Assembly (NCBI GenBank): GCA_034408745.1
Contig: JAWXCM010000036.1
Coordinates: forward strand, 5,083 to 69,082
Reading direction: 5' to 3'
Length of the DNA: 64,000 bases
Source: JAWXCM01 sp034408745
GTDB taxonomy: Bacteria > Acidobacteriota > Terriglobia > Bryobacterales > Bryobacteraceae
How positions within the stretch are numbered: position 1 is the first letter of the stretch; each line of letters starts with the position of its first letter. The notes under the pieces are model-generated. The model did no database searches and was not told the origin of the DNA. It was given only the letters and a program-made list of their open reading frames with translations. The position numbers and the translations under genes were made by a program. Of this stretch, positions 54,767 through 63,731 are shown piece after piece.

Positions 54767-55878
54767 GACGCCCGGGCAATCCTGTCGCGTGCGGTGCTGT
54801 TGAGGAAGCCGCGGATCAGATCGGTCTGCTCAGCCACATCCACCAGAAACGCATCGTGCCCGTAGTTCGACGGCAACTCGCAGAACGCAACGTCGCGATT
54901 GCGGCCTCGAAGCGCGCTGACAATTTCCAGCGACTGGTATGTCGGATACAGCCAGTCGGACGTGAAGCTCAGCACCAGAAAGCGAGCCTTCGCCTTCTCG
55001 ATGGCCGCGCCCAGCGAGTGGTAGCCGTTAGCAAGGTCGAACAGGTCCATCGCCTTGGTGATGTACAGGTAAGAATTCGCGTCGAAGCGGTCGACGAACT
55101 GACTGCCCCGGTATCGCAGATAGCTCTCCACCTCGAACACGCCGGTGAAGTCGTCGCCGCCCTCGCCATTGCGGAGCTTGCGGCCGAACTTCTCACGCAT
55201 GGACTCGTCACTCATGTACGTGATGTGTCCCACCATGCGGGCAACGGCAAGTCCGCGCGCGGGAGGCTTCGAGTGGTAGTAGCTCCCCTCGTTCCAGTCC
55301 GGATCCGCCATGATCGCCTGCCGTCCAACTTCGTTGAACGCGATCTGCTGTGCGCTGTGACGCCCGGTGGTGGCGATTGGAATCGCAGCCAGCACGCGAT
55401 GCGGCTGCTGCACCGCCCATTCCAGCACCTGCATGCCGCCCATTGATCCGCCCGCTACCGCCAGCAGCCGCTCAATGCCGAGGCTGTCCATCAGCTTCGC
55501 CTGAAGCCGAACGATGTCGGAGATCGTGATGACGGGGAACGTCATGGCGAAGGGCTCGCCAGTGGCGGGGTTGATTGAGGACGGTCCGGTCGTGCCTCGA
55601 CACCCACCGAGCACGTTGGAACATAGAACGCAGTACCTGTTGGTGTCGAAAGCCTTGCCCGGGCCGATCATGGTGTCCCACCAGCCAGGCTTGCCGGTCT
55701 CGGGGCTGATCCCCGCCGCATGCGCGTCGCCCGAGAAGGCGTGCAGCACCAGAATCGCGTTCGACCTGGCGGCGTTCAACTCGCCGTAGCTCTGCCATGC
55801 GATCTCGACCGGCGCGAGCGTGACGCCGCAGTCCAGTTGCAGGGAATCGAAGCGGGCGATGCGTGACTCAACGATCAT
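54763..55878 (-). CDS. metX: homoserine O-acyltransferase
   Basis: Acylates homoserine with acetyl- or succinyl-CoA as the first committed step to methionine. The 371-residue alpha/beta-hydrolase protein has nucleophile Ser145 in AGGSMGGMQ, and Asp and His in SFTSDWLYP and NYGHDAFL. CRGTTGPSSINP is the family motif at the oxyanion region. Whether it uses acetyl- or succinyl-CoA cannot be read with certainty. With metW it forms a two-gene operon. Confidence 0.94.
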   Translation of the reverse strand: MIVESRIARFDSLQLDCGVTLAPVEIAWQSYGELNAARSNAILVLHAFSGDAHAAGISPETGKPGWWDTMIGPGKAFDTNRYCVLCSNVLGGCRGTTGPSSINPATGEPFAMTFPVITISDIVRLQAKLMDSLGIERLLAVAGGSMGGMQVLEWAVQQPHRVLAAIPIATTGRHSAQQIAFNEVGRQAIMADPDWNEGSYYHSKPPARGLAVARMVGHITYMSDESMREKFGRKLRNGEGGDDFTGVFEVESYLRYRGSQFVDRFDANSYLYITKAMDLFDLANGYHSLGAAIEKAKARFLVLSFTSDWLYPTYQSLEIVSALRGRNRDVAFCELPSNYGHDAFLVDVAEQTDLIRGFLNSTARDRIARAS

Positions 55879-55911
55879 CGACGAGGAATGCTCCCACTTT
55901 ACCAGTCAGGA

Positions 55912-56889
55912 TCAGGAAAAGAACATCTTCCATGTGGTGACCACAAGTGCGTGGGTCACCATGGCAGCTCGGATGCTCCCCGCCTGCAGGAAGGCTCTGC
56001 CGTAGAAGATGCCCGCCAGTGTTGCAAGTAGCGCAAATCGCCAGTTCGGGAACTGCCGGTATGCCAGGTGACCGCAGCCGAAGATGATCGACGCCACCAC
56101 CAGCCCCGCTGTGTTGCTGCGGAACAGTCGCGCCAGGTGCTGCTGGAGCAGTCCCCGAAAAATGAACTCTTCGGCCACAGCGAGCACCCACAGCACCCCG
56201 GCGAAGGTCAGTATCGAGAGCAGCAACAGGCGCCCGTCGAACCGGACATCCTTCACCTGAGTGAAGCCAATGGCCAGCGCCAGCGCAAAGCCGGGAACCA
56301 GGAACCAGAGGAAGTTCCGAACGCCGATAACCCAGTCTCGCCGAGCCGGCAGGAAACCAAAACCGATGCCCTCCATCCGTCGGATACACAGCACGCTGAC
56401 CAGCATGGTCCGATACCACATCAGCACGCCGACCGTCTCGCCGGGCAGCCGTGGAGACGGGTCCGGGTACAGCTGATTGAACGTCTTAAACAGGATCGGC
56501 GCCGCGATCAGTGCCAGATATCCGAGGTCGGCCCCGAGGCTTCGAGGCAACGCGATATACCAAAACGAAGCCATTCCCGCCAGCGCAGTCACCCCGGCGA
56601 ATTGCCACAGGTGAAAGTTTCCCAACGGCGCGGTCAGCAGGATGTACGACGCGGGCGCAACCAACGTCAGCCCGAGCGCCAGCCGGATGTCTGAAACAGA
56701 AGCGAATCGCGCACGCACGGCGGGGGTGCCAGAGAGCCCATAGAGGATGACCTCAAGCAAAAACGCAGGAAGCACTGCCCACGCAAGCTCCGGTGCGATG
56801 CCGCGCTCGGCGATATACCACGCCACAACGGCGATTAGCCCTGCGATTACCGGAAGCGCCAGGGCCGCCGCTGTCCACTTTGCTCGCAC
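55912..56889 (-). CDS. CPBP-family intramembrane metalloprotease
   Basis: A 325-residue protein with about ten hydrophobic helices. Active-site motifs AEEFIFRGLLQ, FGCGHLAYRQFP and MVTHALVV are complete. It is longer than the 36-kb CPBP protein and not closely similar to it. It starts with GTG 5 nt after the esterase stop, so it is third in a yceI-esterase-CPBP operon. Confidence 0.82.
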   Translation of the reverse strand: MRAKWTAAALALPVIAGLIAVVAWYIAERGIAPELAWAVLPAFLLEVILYGLSGTPAVRARFASVSDIRLALGLTLVAPASYILLTAPLGNFHLWQFAGVTALAGMASFWYIALPRSLGADLGYLALIAAPILFKTFNQLYPDPSPRLPGETVGVLMWYRTMLVSVLCIRRMEGIGFGFLPARRDWVIGVRNFLWFLVPGFALALAIGFTQVKDVRFDGRLLLLSILTFAGVLWVLAVAEEFIFRGLLQQHLARLFRSNTAGLVVASIIFGCGHLAYRQFPNWRFALLATLAGIFYGRAFLQAGSIRAAMVTHALVVTTWKMFFS

Positions 56890-56894
56890 TGTTT

Positions 56895-57596
56895 TTACAA
56901 TAGCTTGTCAGGCCTCATAGTCCCGGCATCCAGCCGGTCGGTCAGCCAGACCGCAATATCCGCGAGGCTCTCCCGCGATACGTTATGTCCCGTCTCGTAC
57001 TCGCGATACGTCAGATTCACCGGCAGCTTGCTCAACACGTCCTTGATCTCGCGGCCATACTCGATCCCAATCACCTGGTCCCGAGTCCCGTGCACCACAA
57101 ACGACGGCAGCCCCTGCAGTTCCGGCTCGGGCGCCATGTGAGCCAGCGAAGACTTCAGCAGTCGACCGCTCATGCCCACCACGCCCGCCACGCCCTTCGG
57201 GTTCGACAGAGCAACACCCAGGCTCATGATGCAACCCTGGCTGAAGCCCATCAGGAACACCTGGTCAGGGTCTATCGGATACCGAGCCTTCAGCTCCTCT
57301 ACAAACTTCAGCACCAGCCCGCGGCTGTGGTCCGCCTCCTCGTCGTTGATGAGAAATCCGTCGGGCCGAAACTCCACGTGATACCAGCCGTAGGCGCCCG
57401 GACCCATCGCAATCGGAGCCTGCGCACTCACCACATAGAACCGTGGGTCGAGCATGGGCACCAGGCCCAGCAGGTCATTCTCATTGCTTCGAACCCCGTG
57501 CAGCAGCACCAGCAAAGGCGGCTTTGAGCCGTCCTTCGGTAGTCCTGCCAGCGGCTCGCGCGCCACATGCTTCAGCGTAAAATCGTTGAGGTTCAT
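56895..57596 (-). CDS. phospholipase/carboxylesterase-type alpha/beta-hydrolase
   Basis: A 233-residue hydrolase of the PF02230 type. LVLLHGVRSNENDL is the oxyanion region, GFSQGCIMSL the nucleophile elbow, GTRDQVI the acid and TGHNVSRES the His. It has no signal peptide, so it is cytoplasmic. ATGA overlap (4 nt) with yceI shows coupling. Confidence 0.88.
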   Translation of the reverse strand: MNLNDFTLKHVAREPLAGLPKDGSKPPLLVLLHGVRSNENDLLGLVPMLDPRFYVVSAQAPIAMGPGAYGWYHVEFRPDGFLINDEEADHSRGLVLKFVEELKARYPIDPDQVFLMGFSQGCIMSLGVALSNPKGVAGVVGMSGRLLKSSLAHMAPEPELQGLPSFVVHGTRDQVIGIEYGREIKDVLSKLPVNLTYREYETGHNVSRESLADIAVWLTDRLDAGTMRPDKLL

Positions 57597-58171
57597 TTCC
57601 TTAATAGTTCCACGTCCAGCGTAATCAACACGTCATCGCCCACGACAACACCGCCCGCCTCAATCACCCGATTCCAAACCAGCCCGAAGTCTTTTCGATT
57701 GACCTTCGTGCTCGCCGACGCGCCCGTCCTGGCCCCGCCCTTCGGTTCCTTGACCTCACCCGCTGGAGCATCCACATCGAAAGTGACTTCCTTCGTCACG
57801 CCGTGAATCGTAAGGTCGCCGAGCAGCTTCAGTTTACCGGCGCTCGCCGCCATCACACGCTTCGACACAAACCGCATGGTTGGGAACTTCGCCACGTCGA
57901 AAAAGTCCGGGCTCTTCAGGTGGCCGTCGCGCTGAGGCTCATTGGTGTTGACCGTGGTCACATCGATGGTGGCGTCTACCTTCGAAGCGCTGACATTGCC
58001 CGGGTCGTATTCCACCGTGCCGCTGATCTTGCTGAACGCGCCCTTCACGTTGGCAACCATCATGTGGCGAATCGAAAACTGGGCGCCCGAATGAGCGCTG
58101 TCGATGGTCCACGTTGCGCCGAAAGCCGAGCCTGTAAGCGCCAGCAGTCCCGCAAGAACGAATTTATTCAT
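57593..58171 (-). CDS. YceI-family periplasmic lipid-binding protein
   Basis: A 192-residue exported protein (signal ends near AFGA). TWTIDSAHSGAQFSIRHMMVANVKG and DLTIHGVTKEVTFDVD are classic YceI strands. The lipocalin-like barrel binds isoprenoids in other bacteria. A palindromic MarR-type site lies 28-44 nt upstream, and a marR gene sits just beyond it, so it is probably under MarR control. Confidence 0.93.
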   Translation of the reverse strand: MNKFVLAGLLALTGSAFGATWTIDSAHSGAQFSIRHMMVANVKGAFSKISGTVEYDPGNVSASKVDATIDVTTVNTNEPQRDGHLKSPDFFDVAKFPTMRFVSKRVMAASAGKLKLLGDLTIHGVTKEVTFDVDAPAGEVKEPKGGARTGASASTKVNRKDFGLVWNRVIEAGGVVVGDDVLITLDVELLRK

Positions 58172-58198
58172 GGAACAGTAATCCCCTTGGCCTAAATT

Positions 58199-58215
58199 AG
58201 TCGTTTACAACGACT
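58199..58215. promoter_or_regulatory. MarR-type palindromic operator
   Basis: AGTCGTT-TAC-AACGACT is a perfect 7-bp inverted repeat with a 3-nt centre, inside the 79-nt gap between the MarR gene and yceI. Its placement just upstream of yceI fits repression by the neighbouring MarR protein. Confidence 0.65.
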
Positions 58216-58250
58216 TTTAGCAAGAGGATGCAGCCCCTGCGGAAAAGGAT

Positions 58251-58712
58251 TCAGGTTCGAACAGATTCCAGAAGCTCAATCAGCTCTGACAGCCGCTCCT
58301 GTCCAAGGTGCCCCAGTCTTCGAACCGCCGCGTCCTGCACCGGACCGTCCAGCGACGCCAGCAGCGACAAACCCTCGGCCGTGATGGACACCGTCACAAA
58401 CCGGCGGTCCCGGGCACCACGCGTCCGCTCCACCAGCCCCCGCTTCTGTAATCGATCCACAAGCCGCGTGATATCCGGATCCCGCGTCACCATACGCTCG
58501 CCGACATCCTTGCAGTGCGCGCCTTCGCGGCCAGACCCGCGCAGGATTCGCAGCGCGTTGTACTGCACAGCCGACAAATCGTGCGGCCGCAACACGTCGG
58601 CGATATCCTGCTGCACCAGATCCGCCGTGAACAAAATGTTCAGCACGGCTTCTTCTTCCAGCGAGGAAAACGGGCGGCTCTGACGAATCTCGCGCTGTAG
58701 TTTTCCCGACAC
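58251..58712 (-). CDS. MarR-family transcriptional regulator
   Basis: A 153-residue winged-helix regulator. The recognition region DVGERMVTRDPDITRLVDRLQKRGLV (helix-turn-helix and wing entry) and RGARDRRFVTVSITAEG (wing) are typical. It starts with GTG 6 nt after the stop of the beta-lactamase-like gene. The target is probably the adjacent yceI operon via the 58199-58215 operator. Redox or aromatic ligands are possible but unproven. Confidence 0.9.
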   Translation of the reverse strand: MSGKLQREIRQSRPFSSLEEEAVLNILFTADLVQQDIADVLRPHDLSAVQYNALRILRGSGREGAHCKDVGERMVTRDPDITRLVDRLQKRGLVERTRGARDRRFVTVSITAEGLSLLASLDGPVQDAAVRRLGHLGQERLSELIELLESVRT

Positions 58713-58718
58713 CGCTTC

Positions 58719-59933
58719 TCAGTCCACCACGGACGAACCGGCCAGCTGGAAAAACGCGTTTTTCGCCGAGTCATTGGCGCGCTGCACCATGTAGACACCG
58801 ACCACGTCCTTCTGCCGGTCGATCCAGCCATGCGTGCCGAACGCGCCGCCATGCCCAAACGTGCCCGGCGAGAGCAGCGTTGTCAGGCCGATGGGATCGC
58901 GAACCACTTCCCAGGTCAGCCCGAACGCGGTGCCAGGCATGTGCCCCGCCTTCAGGTCGCCCGTGTGCGGCATCGTCATCACGTCCACCGCCGCTTTCGA
59001 CAGATACCGCTTACCATCGAGCGTCCCGTTATTGAGCATCATCTGGTAGAAGCGGAACAGGTCGGCCGCCGTTGAATACAGCCCGAACTCCGGAGCCGCA
59101 TACTTCGACCCCGGCCGGTACTTCGTCGAATCGCCGCCCAGCGTCTTCGGCCCTGCCAGCACCAGCTTCCCGTTCTGCACGCTGTAGACAAACGCGATGC
59201 GCTCCGTCCTGGCTGATGGCGCGAAAAAGAACGTGTCCTTCATCCCGAGCGGCTTCAGCAGCCGCGTTTCGATAAACGCCTCATACGGCTGATCGGAGAC
59301 CACCTCGATAATGCGGCCCAGCGTGGCGATGCCCGTGTTGCTGTACTGCCATTTCGAGCCCGGCTCGAATTCCAGAGGCTCCTTTGCATAGGCCTCGACA
59401 GCTTCGGCCAGGCCATGATCCATACGCTGGTAGAAGTCGGCCCACGCGCCATGCGGCCCCGACATGCCGGAGATGTGCGACATCAGGTCGCGAATCGTGA
59501 TCGGCCGGACCGGTTTGCGCAACACACGGGCACCGCCGCCAGCCGGCCTCTCGCCGACTTGCTGCCCTTTGAACGCCGGAAGATAATTCTCCACGGGGTC
59601 GTTGATCGACAGCTTGCCTTCCTCCATCAGCATCATGATGCCGACGCCTGTGAACGGCTTCGTCATCGACATGATCTGAAAGATGCTGTCCTTCTGCATC
59701 GGCCTCTTGTTCTCCAGGTCGCGATAGCCCACCGCTTCATGCAGCACGATCTTGCCGTGCCGCGCCAGAAGCATCACCGCGCCGGGAATCTCCCCCTTCT
59801 GGACCAGCACGTCCATGCTGGGCCGAACGCGCGCCAGGCGCTCCGCGTCGACTCCGCCAGTCGACGGCACGGCGGCAGGAGGCGCTGCCGGAACCAGCAG
59901 CGCGGAGAGGAGAATCAGGATCAGCGACTTCAT
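58719..59933 (-). CDS. secreted serine hydrolase (class C beta-lactamase family)
   Basis: A 404-residue exported protein (signal MKSLILILLSALLVPAAP). Penicillin-binding-type motifs are SMTK (SxxK), YSNTG (YxN) and GHGGAF (HxG-like). Such proteins are esterases, D-amino peptidases or beta-lactamase-like; resistance is not implied. AGGAGG ends only one base before the ATG, an unusually tight spacing. A TAGAAT -10 (59947-59942) lies 8 nt before the ATG. Divergent with the M1 peptidase, 33 nt apart. Confidence 0.88.
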   Translation of the reverse strand: MKSLILILLSALLVPAAPPAAVPSTGGVDAERLARVRPSMDVLVQKGEIPGAVMLLARHGKIVLHEAVGYRDLENKRPMQKDSIFQIMSMTKPFTGVGIMMLMEEGKLSINDPVENYLPAFKGQQVGERPAGGGARVLRKPVRPITIRDLMSHISGMSGPHGAWADFYQRMDHGLAEAVEAYAKEPLEFEPGSKWQYSNTGIATLGRIIEVVSDQPYEAFIETRLLKPLGMKDTFFFAPSARTERIAFVYSVQNGKLVLAGPKTLGGDSTKYRPGSKYAAPEFGLYSTAADLFRFYQMMLNNGTLDGKRYLSKAAVDVMTMPHTGDLKAGHMPGTAFGLTWEVVRDPIGLTTLLSPGTFGHGGAFGTHGWIDRQKDVVGVYMVQRANDSAKNAFFQLAGSSVVD

Positions 59934-59954
59934 TCCTCCTGATTCTATTCCCGC

Positions 59955-59966
59955 TAGACTTACGGT
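59955..59966 (+). promoter_or_regulatory. putative leaderless -10 element of the M1 peptidase
   Basis: TAGACT at 59955-59960 ends exactly 6 nt before the GTG at 59967. On the other strand TAGAAT (59947-59942) serves the divergent hydrolase, so the two promoters lie side by side in 33 nt. Confidence 0.4.
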
Positions 59967-62381
59967 GTGAGACCGCTGGCTTTGCTCTTCCTCGCCGCGA
60001 CCGCGCTGTGGTGCCAACAGGCTGGCGACGGAAAGGCGGCTGCGTATTCGAAAGCGCTGCGTGAAGCGGGCCTCGACCCAGAAGCGTGCTACCGCGTCCG
60101 CGACCTCGCATTCCAGAAGGAAGACGTCCGGTTCTACCTCACCGACGGCCATATCATCTTCTCCAAACCGGTTGACGGCAAACGGGTCGCGGCCATGTTC
60201 ACGGCCGAGATCCCAGGCGGCGATGCCGAAGTGCTGGTGTTCCCTCCGCTCCGCAGTGAGCGCATGTCCCTCGCCCGATTCGCCAAAACGCCGAACCTGA
60301 ATGAGCATTTCATCGCCGCTCTGTTCCTCTTCTCCGACGGCAGCGGCGAAGAGCTGCTGAAGCAGATTGAAGCGAACGTGCCGCGGCGGCTGCCGGAGAT
60401 CGGCATCTCCATGACATCAGCGTTCAATGAGACCCTGCGCAACTTCATCGGCAGTTATGAGATCCGCCTGGTGCAGGACCGGTTCACCTCCCAACCCGAA
60501 CGAACGGGCTTCTTCTACGCCGGGATCAGCAGCAAAACACTCGGGGCCATCGACCTGCTGTTCGATCAGCGACAGCGCGATCAGATCACGGTGGGCCAGG
60601 TCGTCTACCGCCAGGACCGGAGGTTCTTCGACACATGGACCAGCTTCCCTGCGCGCAGTTTCCGCACCGGTAAGCGCAACACACTCCCATCGAGCGTTCA
60701 TCTCGACGAGGTCCGCATCGACGCAACACTGCGCGGCGCAGACCTGCAGATGAGTGCGGTTACGAAGATGAAGTTCACCGCGCGGGCGACTGGCGATTAT
60801 GCCATCCCGTTCGATATCGCCCGCTCTGTCAAAGTCACAGGCGCAAAGGTAGACGGCCAGCCTGCGGAGATCTTCTCGCGCGAGTCGCTGCGTGCGAACC
60901 TCTTACGCGCGACGGAAAACGAAGTGTTCCTGGTTATCCTGCCGAAGCCTCTGACCGAAGGCGAGACCCATGAGATTGAATTCACTCACGAAGGCAGCGT
61001 TGTGCGCGCGGCGGGAAACGGCGTCTACTTCGTCGCCTCGCGCCTGAGCTGGTATCCCAACCGCGACGCCGAATTCTCCCGATACGAGACCACGTTCCGC
61101 TACCCCAAACACCTGCGGCTGGTATCCACTGGTGAACTTGCGGATGAGAAGACAGAAGGCGATACTCGCATCTCCCACTTCGTTCCTTCCGCACCGATAC
61201 GCTTTGCAGGGTTCAACCTCGGCGAGTACGTGTCGGAGAAGACGGTGCGGGAAGGCGTCACGCTGGAGGTGCTGGCAAACCGCACATTCGAGAACGAGCT
61301 GGCAAATCGGCGCGACATTGGGCCTCCCATCCCGTCCTCCATGCCACGTGCGGGACGCCGAACCGGTGGCGACGTGCTCCTGCAGCAGGTGCCCTCTCCC
61401 CTGCCGAGCCCCGCCGGCCGTCTGGAACAGATGACCAGTGACATCGGCGGAGCTCTCGAGTTCATGGCGCACCACTTCGGTCCGCCTCCGCTGAAGCACC
61501 TCACCGTCTCTCCCATTCCAGGCACTTTCGGCCAGGGCTTCCCCGGCCTGCTGTACCTGTCGACAATGGCGTATCTGAACCCTTCAGACCGGCCCGCCAC
61601 CATGCAGTCCGAATCGCAGAAGACGTTCTACTCGGAACTGCTGCACGCGCACGAAACGGCGCATCAGTGGTGGGGTAACCTGGTCACCTCGGCCAGCTAT
61701 CAGGACGACTGGCTAATGGAGGCCATGTCCAACTACTCCGCGCTCCTGTTCCTCGAAAAGAAAAAGGGGCGTAAGGCAATGGACGCGGTGCTGGAAGAGT
61801 ATCGCCAGGATCTGCTGCGAAAAATGGAGGGCGGCGAGCCCATCGAATCTGCGGGCCCGCTGATCTGGGGCATGCGACTAAGCTCGTCCTATGGACTTGC
61901 ATGGCGGCCCATTATTTACGAGAAAGGCACGTGGGTAATGCACATGCTCCGCGAACGACTGGGCGACACGGCATTTTTGAAAATGTTCGGAGATATTGCG
62001 CGAAAGAAAAAATACGCGGCGCTTTCTACCGAAGACTTTCAGACTATCGCGGCCAGCTACCTGCCGCCGCGATCAATCGACCCGAAACTCGAAAGCTTCT
62101 TCGAATCATGGGTATATAACACCGGAATCCCCACCGTAAAGGTCCACACCACCCTGCAGGGAAAGGCTCCGAAACTTCGCCTGCGTGGCACCGTAACGCA
62201 GACCGATGTAGCGGAGGATTTCTCCGCGGTTATCCCCGTCGATATCCAACTCCCGGGTCGCAAATCGATCCGGCACTGGGTCCAGACCTCCAGCGAAACA
62301 ACTTCATTTAATATCGATCTGACGGCTGCTCCACTGAAGGTAACCACGGACCCTTCAGCAGCAGTGCTGAGCAAACGGTAA
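59967..62381 (+). CDS. secreted M1-family metallopeptidase
   Basis: An 804-residue exported peptidase (signal MRPLALLFLAATALWC, possibly a lipobox-like LWC). After a ~200-residue N-terminal extra domain and a beta-domain, the gluzincin site appears: HETAHQWW (His562, Glu563, His566) with the third ligand Glu about 20 residues later in LMEAMSNY. The usual GAMEN motif is replaced by GTFGQGFPG, so aminopeptidase activity is uncertain. The start is GTG with a leaderless pattern. Confidence 0.85.
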   Translation: MRPLALLFLAATALWCQQAGDGKAAAYSKALREAGLDPEACYRVRDLAFQKEDVRFYLTDGHIIFSKPVDGKRVAAMFTAEIPGGDAEVLVFPPLRSERMSLARFAKTPNLNEHFIAALFLFSDGSGEELLKQIEANVPRRLPEIGISMTSAFNETLRNFIGSYEIRLVQDRFTSQPERTGFFYAGISSKTLGAIDLLFDQRQRDQITVGQVVYRQDRRFFDTWTSFPARSFRTGKRNTLPSSVHLDEVRIDATLRGADLQMSAVTKMKFTARATGDYAIPFDIARSVKVTGAKVDGQPAEIFSRESLRANLLRATENEVFLVILPKPLTEGETHEIEFTHEGSVVRAAGNGVYFVASRLSWYPNRDAEFSRYETTFRYPKHLRLVSTGELADEKTEGDTRISHFVPSAPIRFAGFNLGEYVSEKTVREGVTLEVLANRTFENELANRRDIGPPIPSSMPRAGRRTGGDVLLQQVPSPLPSPAGRLEQMTSDIGGALEFMAHHFGPPPLKHLTVSPIPGTFGQGFPGLLYLSTMAYLNPSDRPATMQSESQKTFYSELLHAHETAHQWWGNLVTSASYQDDWLMEAMSNYSALLFLEKKKGRKAMDAVLEEYRQDLLRKMEGGEPIESAGPLIWGMRLSSSYGLAWRPIIYEKGTWVMHMLRERLGDTAFLKMFGDIARKKKYAALSTEDFQTIAASYLPPRSIDPKLESFFESWVYNTGIPTVKVHTTLQGKAPKLRLRGTVTQTDVAEDFSAVIPVDIQLPGRKSIRHWVQTSSETTSFNIDLTAAPLKVTTDPSAAVLSKR

Positions 62382-62402
62382 GGAACGCTCGCACGCGGGT
62401 GA

Positions 62403-62414
62403 TAAGCTGAGCGC
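62403..62414 (+). promoter_or_regulatory. putative leaderless -10 element of the MFS transporter
   Basis: TAAGCT at 62403-62408 ends exactly 6 nt before the GTG at 62415. There is no Shine-Dalgarno sequence. Confidence 0.35.
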
Positions 62415-63731
62415 GTGAAATCCGGACGGGTGATTCCCCACCTTCGATGGTATATATGCGGGCTGTTGTTCTTCGCCACCACTGTCAATTACATTGACCG
62501 CCAGGTCCTTGGAATCCTCAAGCCAGTGCTTCGGACCGAGCTCGGCTGGGACGAAGAACAGTACGGTGACATCGTCTTCGCGTTCCAGCTCGCCTACGCC
62601 ATCATGATGCCGCTGACAGGGCGGCTCATCGACTGGCTGGGGACTCGATTCAGCTACGCCGCCGCCGTTGTGGTGTGGAGCTTCGCCGCGATGGCGCACG
62701 CGCTGGCCAATTCCGCAGGTGGCTTTAGCATTGCCCGTTTCGCGCTCGGATTCGGCGAGGCCGCCAATTTTCCGGCAGCCATCAAGACAGTAGCCGACTG
62801 GTTCCCGCCCAAAGAGCGCGCACTCGCTACCGGCATATTCAACAGCGGTTCCAATGTTGGCGCGATCATCGCACCCCTGGTCGTCCCAATAATCGCTGCT
62901 ACCTGGGGATGGCGCATGGCATTCATCCTTACAGGCGCCGTCGGCTTCCTCTGGGTGGTGCTGTGGCTGTGGCTGTACCGTGAGCCACGCGAGCACCCCA
63001 ACCTCGGCGCCGCCGAACTCGCCATCATCGAATCGGAGCGTGAGAACGAGCCTCCGGCCGTCAAAGTTCCTTACGCTCAGCTTCTCCGGAAGCGCCAGAC
63101 CTGGGCCTTCCTCATGGGGAAGTTCCTCACCGATCCCATCTGGTGGTTCTATCTGTTTTGGCTGCCAGGCTACCTCTACGACAAGTACGGCCTGAACCTC
63201 ACGCAGCTTGGTCCACCGCTCATCGTGATCTATCTGGCGGCCGACGTTGGGTCCATCGGCGGAGGTTGGCTGTCGTCTTACCTGCTGGCGCGTGGCCTTG
63301 ATTTGAACCGGTCACGAAAGCTGGCCATGCTGGTCTGCGCCCTCTCCGTGACGGCGATCATCTTCATCCTGTTCGCGGGATCGAACATGTGGCTCGCCGT
63401 GACGCTGATCAGCATCGCGACAGCGGCGCATCAGGGCTGGTCGGCGAACCTGTACACAATCGTTTCGGACCTGTTCCCGCGTGGCTGGGTGGGCTCGGTG
63501 ACTGGCCTCGGAGGCATGGGTGGCGCCATCGGCGGCATGATCTTCGCCCCAACGGTCGGCCGCTATCTGAAATGGTCCGACGGCGCTTACGGCCCCATCT
63601 TCGTGCTCTGCGGAACTATCTACCTGGTTGCGCTACTCGTGATCCACCTCATTGTGCCGCGACTTCAGGACGACAAAGTCATAATGCCTGGGAGCACGCC
63701 CACGCCGACGCCCAGGCCCACTGGAAATTAA
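62415..63731 (+). CDS. MFS transporter, hexuronate/ACS family-like
   Basis: A 438-residue transporter with twelve hydrophobic helices. NYIDRQVLGILKP and GRLIDWLGTRFSY (loop 2-3 motif), GFGEAANFPAAIKTVADWFPPKERALATGI-like blocks (split motif) and ANLYTIVSDLFPRGWVGSVTG are typical of ExuT/anion:cation symporters. The substrate is likely a sugar acid, which would suit the GH88-like set at 47-50 kb, but that is inference. Its 3' end overlaps the next gene by 53 nt on the other strand. Confidence 0.88.
   Translation: MKSGRVIPHLRWYICGLLFFATTVNYIDRQVLGILKPVLRTELGWDEEQYGDIVFAFQLAYAIMMPLTGRLIDWLGTRFSYAAAVVVWSFAAMAHALANSAGGFSIARFALGFGEAANFPAAIKTVADWFPPKERALATGIFNSGSNVGAIIAPLVVPIIAATWGWRMAFILTGAVGFLWVVLWLWLYREPREHPNLGAAELAIIESERENEPPAVKVPYAQLLRKRQTWAFLMGKFLTDPIWWFYLFWLPGYLYDKYGLNLTQLGPPLIVIYLAADVGSIGGGWLSSYLLARGLDLNRSRKLAMLVCALSVTAIIFILFAGSNMWLAVTLISIATAAHQGWSANLYTIVSDLFPRGWVGSVTGLGGMGGAIGGMIFAPTVGRYLKWSDGAYGPIFVLCGTIYLVALLVIHLIVPRLQDDKVIMPGSTPTPTPRPTGN

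Noticed and set aside
58719..59933. beta-lactamase fold protein as an antibiotic-resistance gene
   Set aside because: The family is dominated by esterases and peptidases; sequence alone gives no support for beta-lactam hydrolysis.
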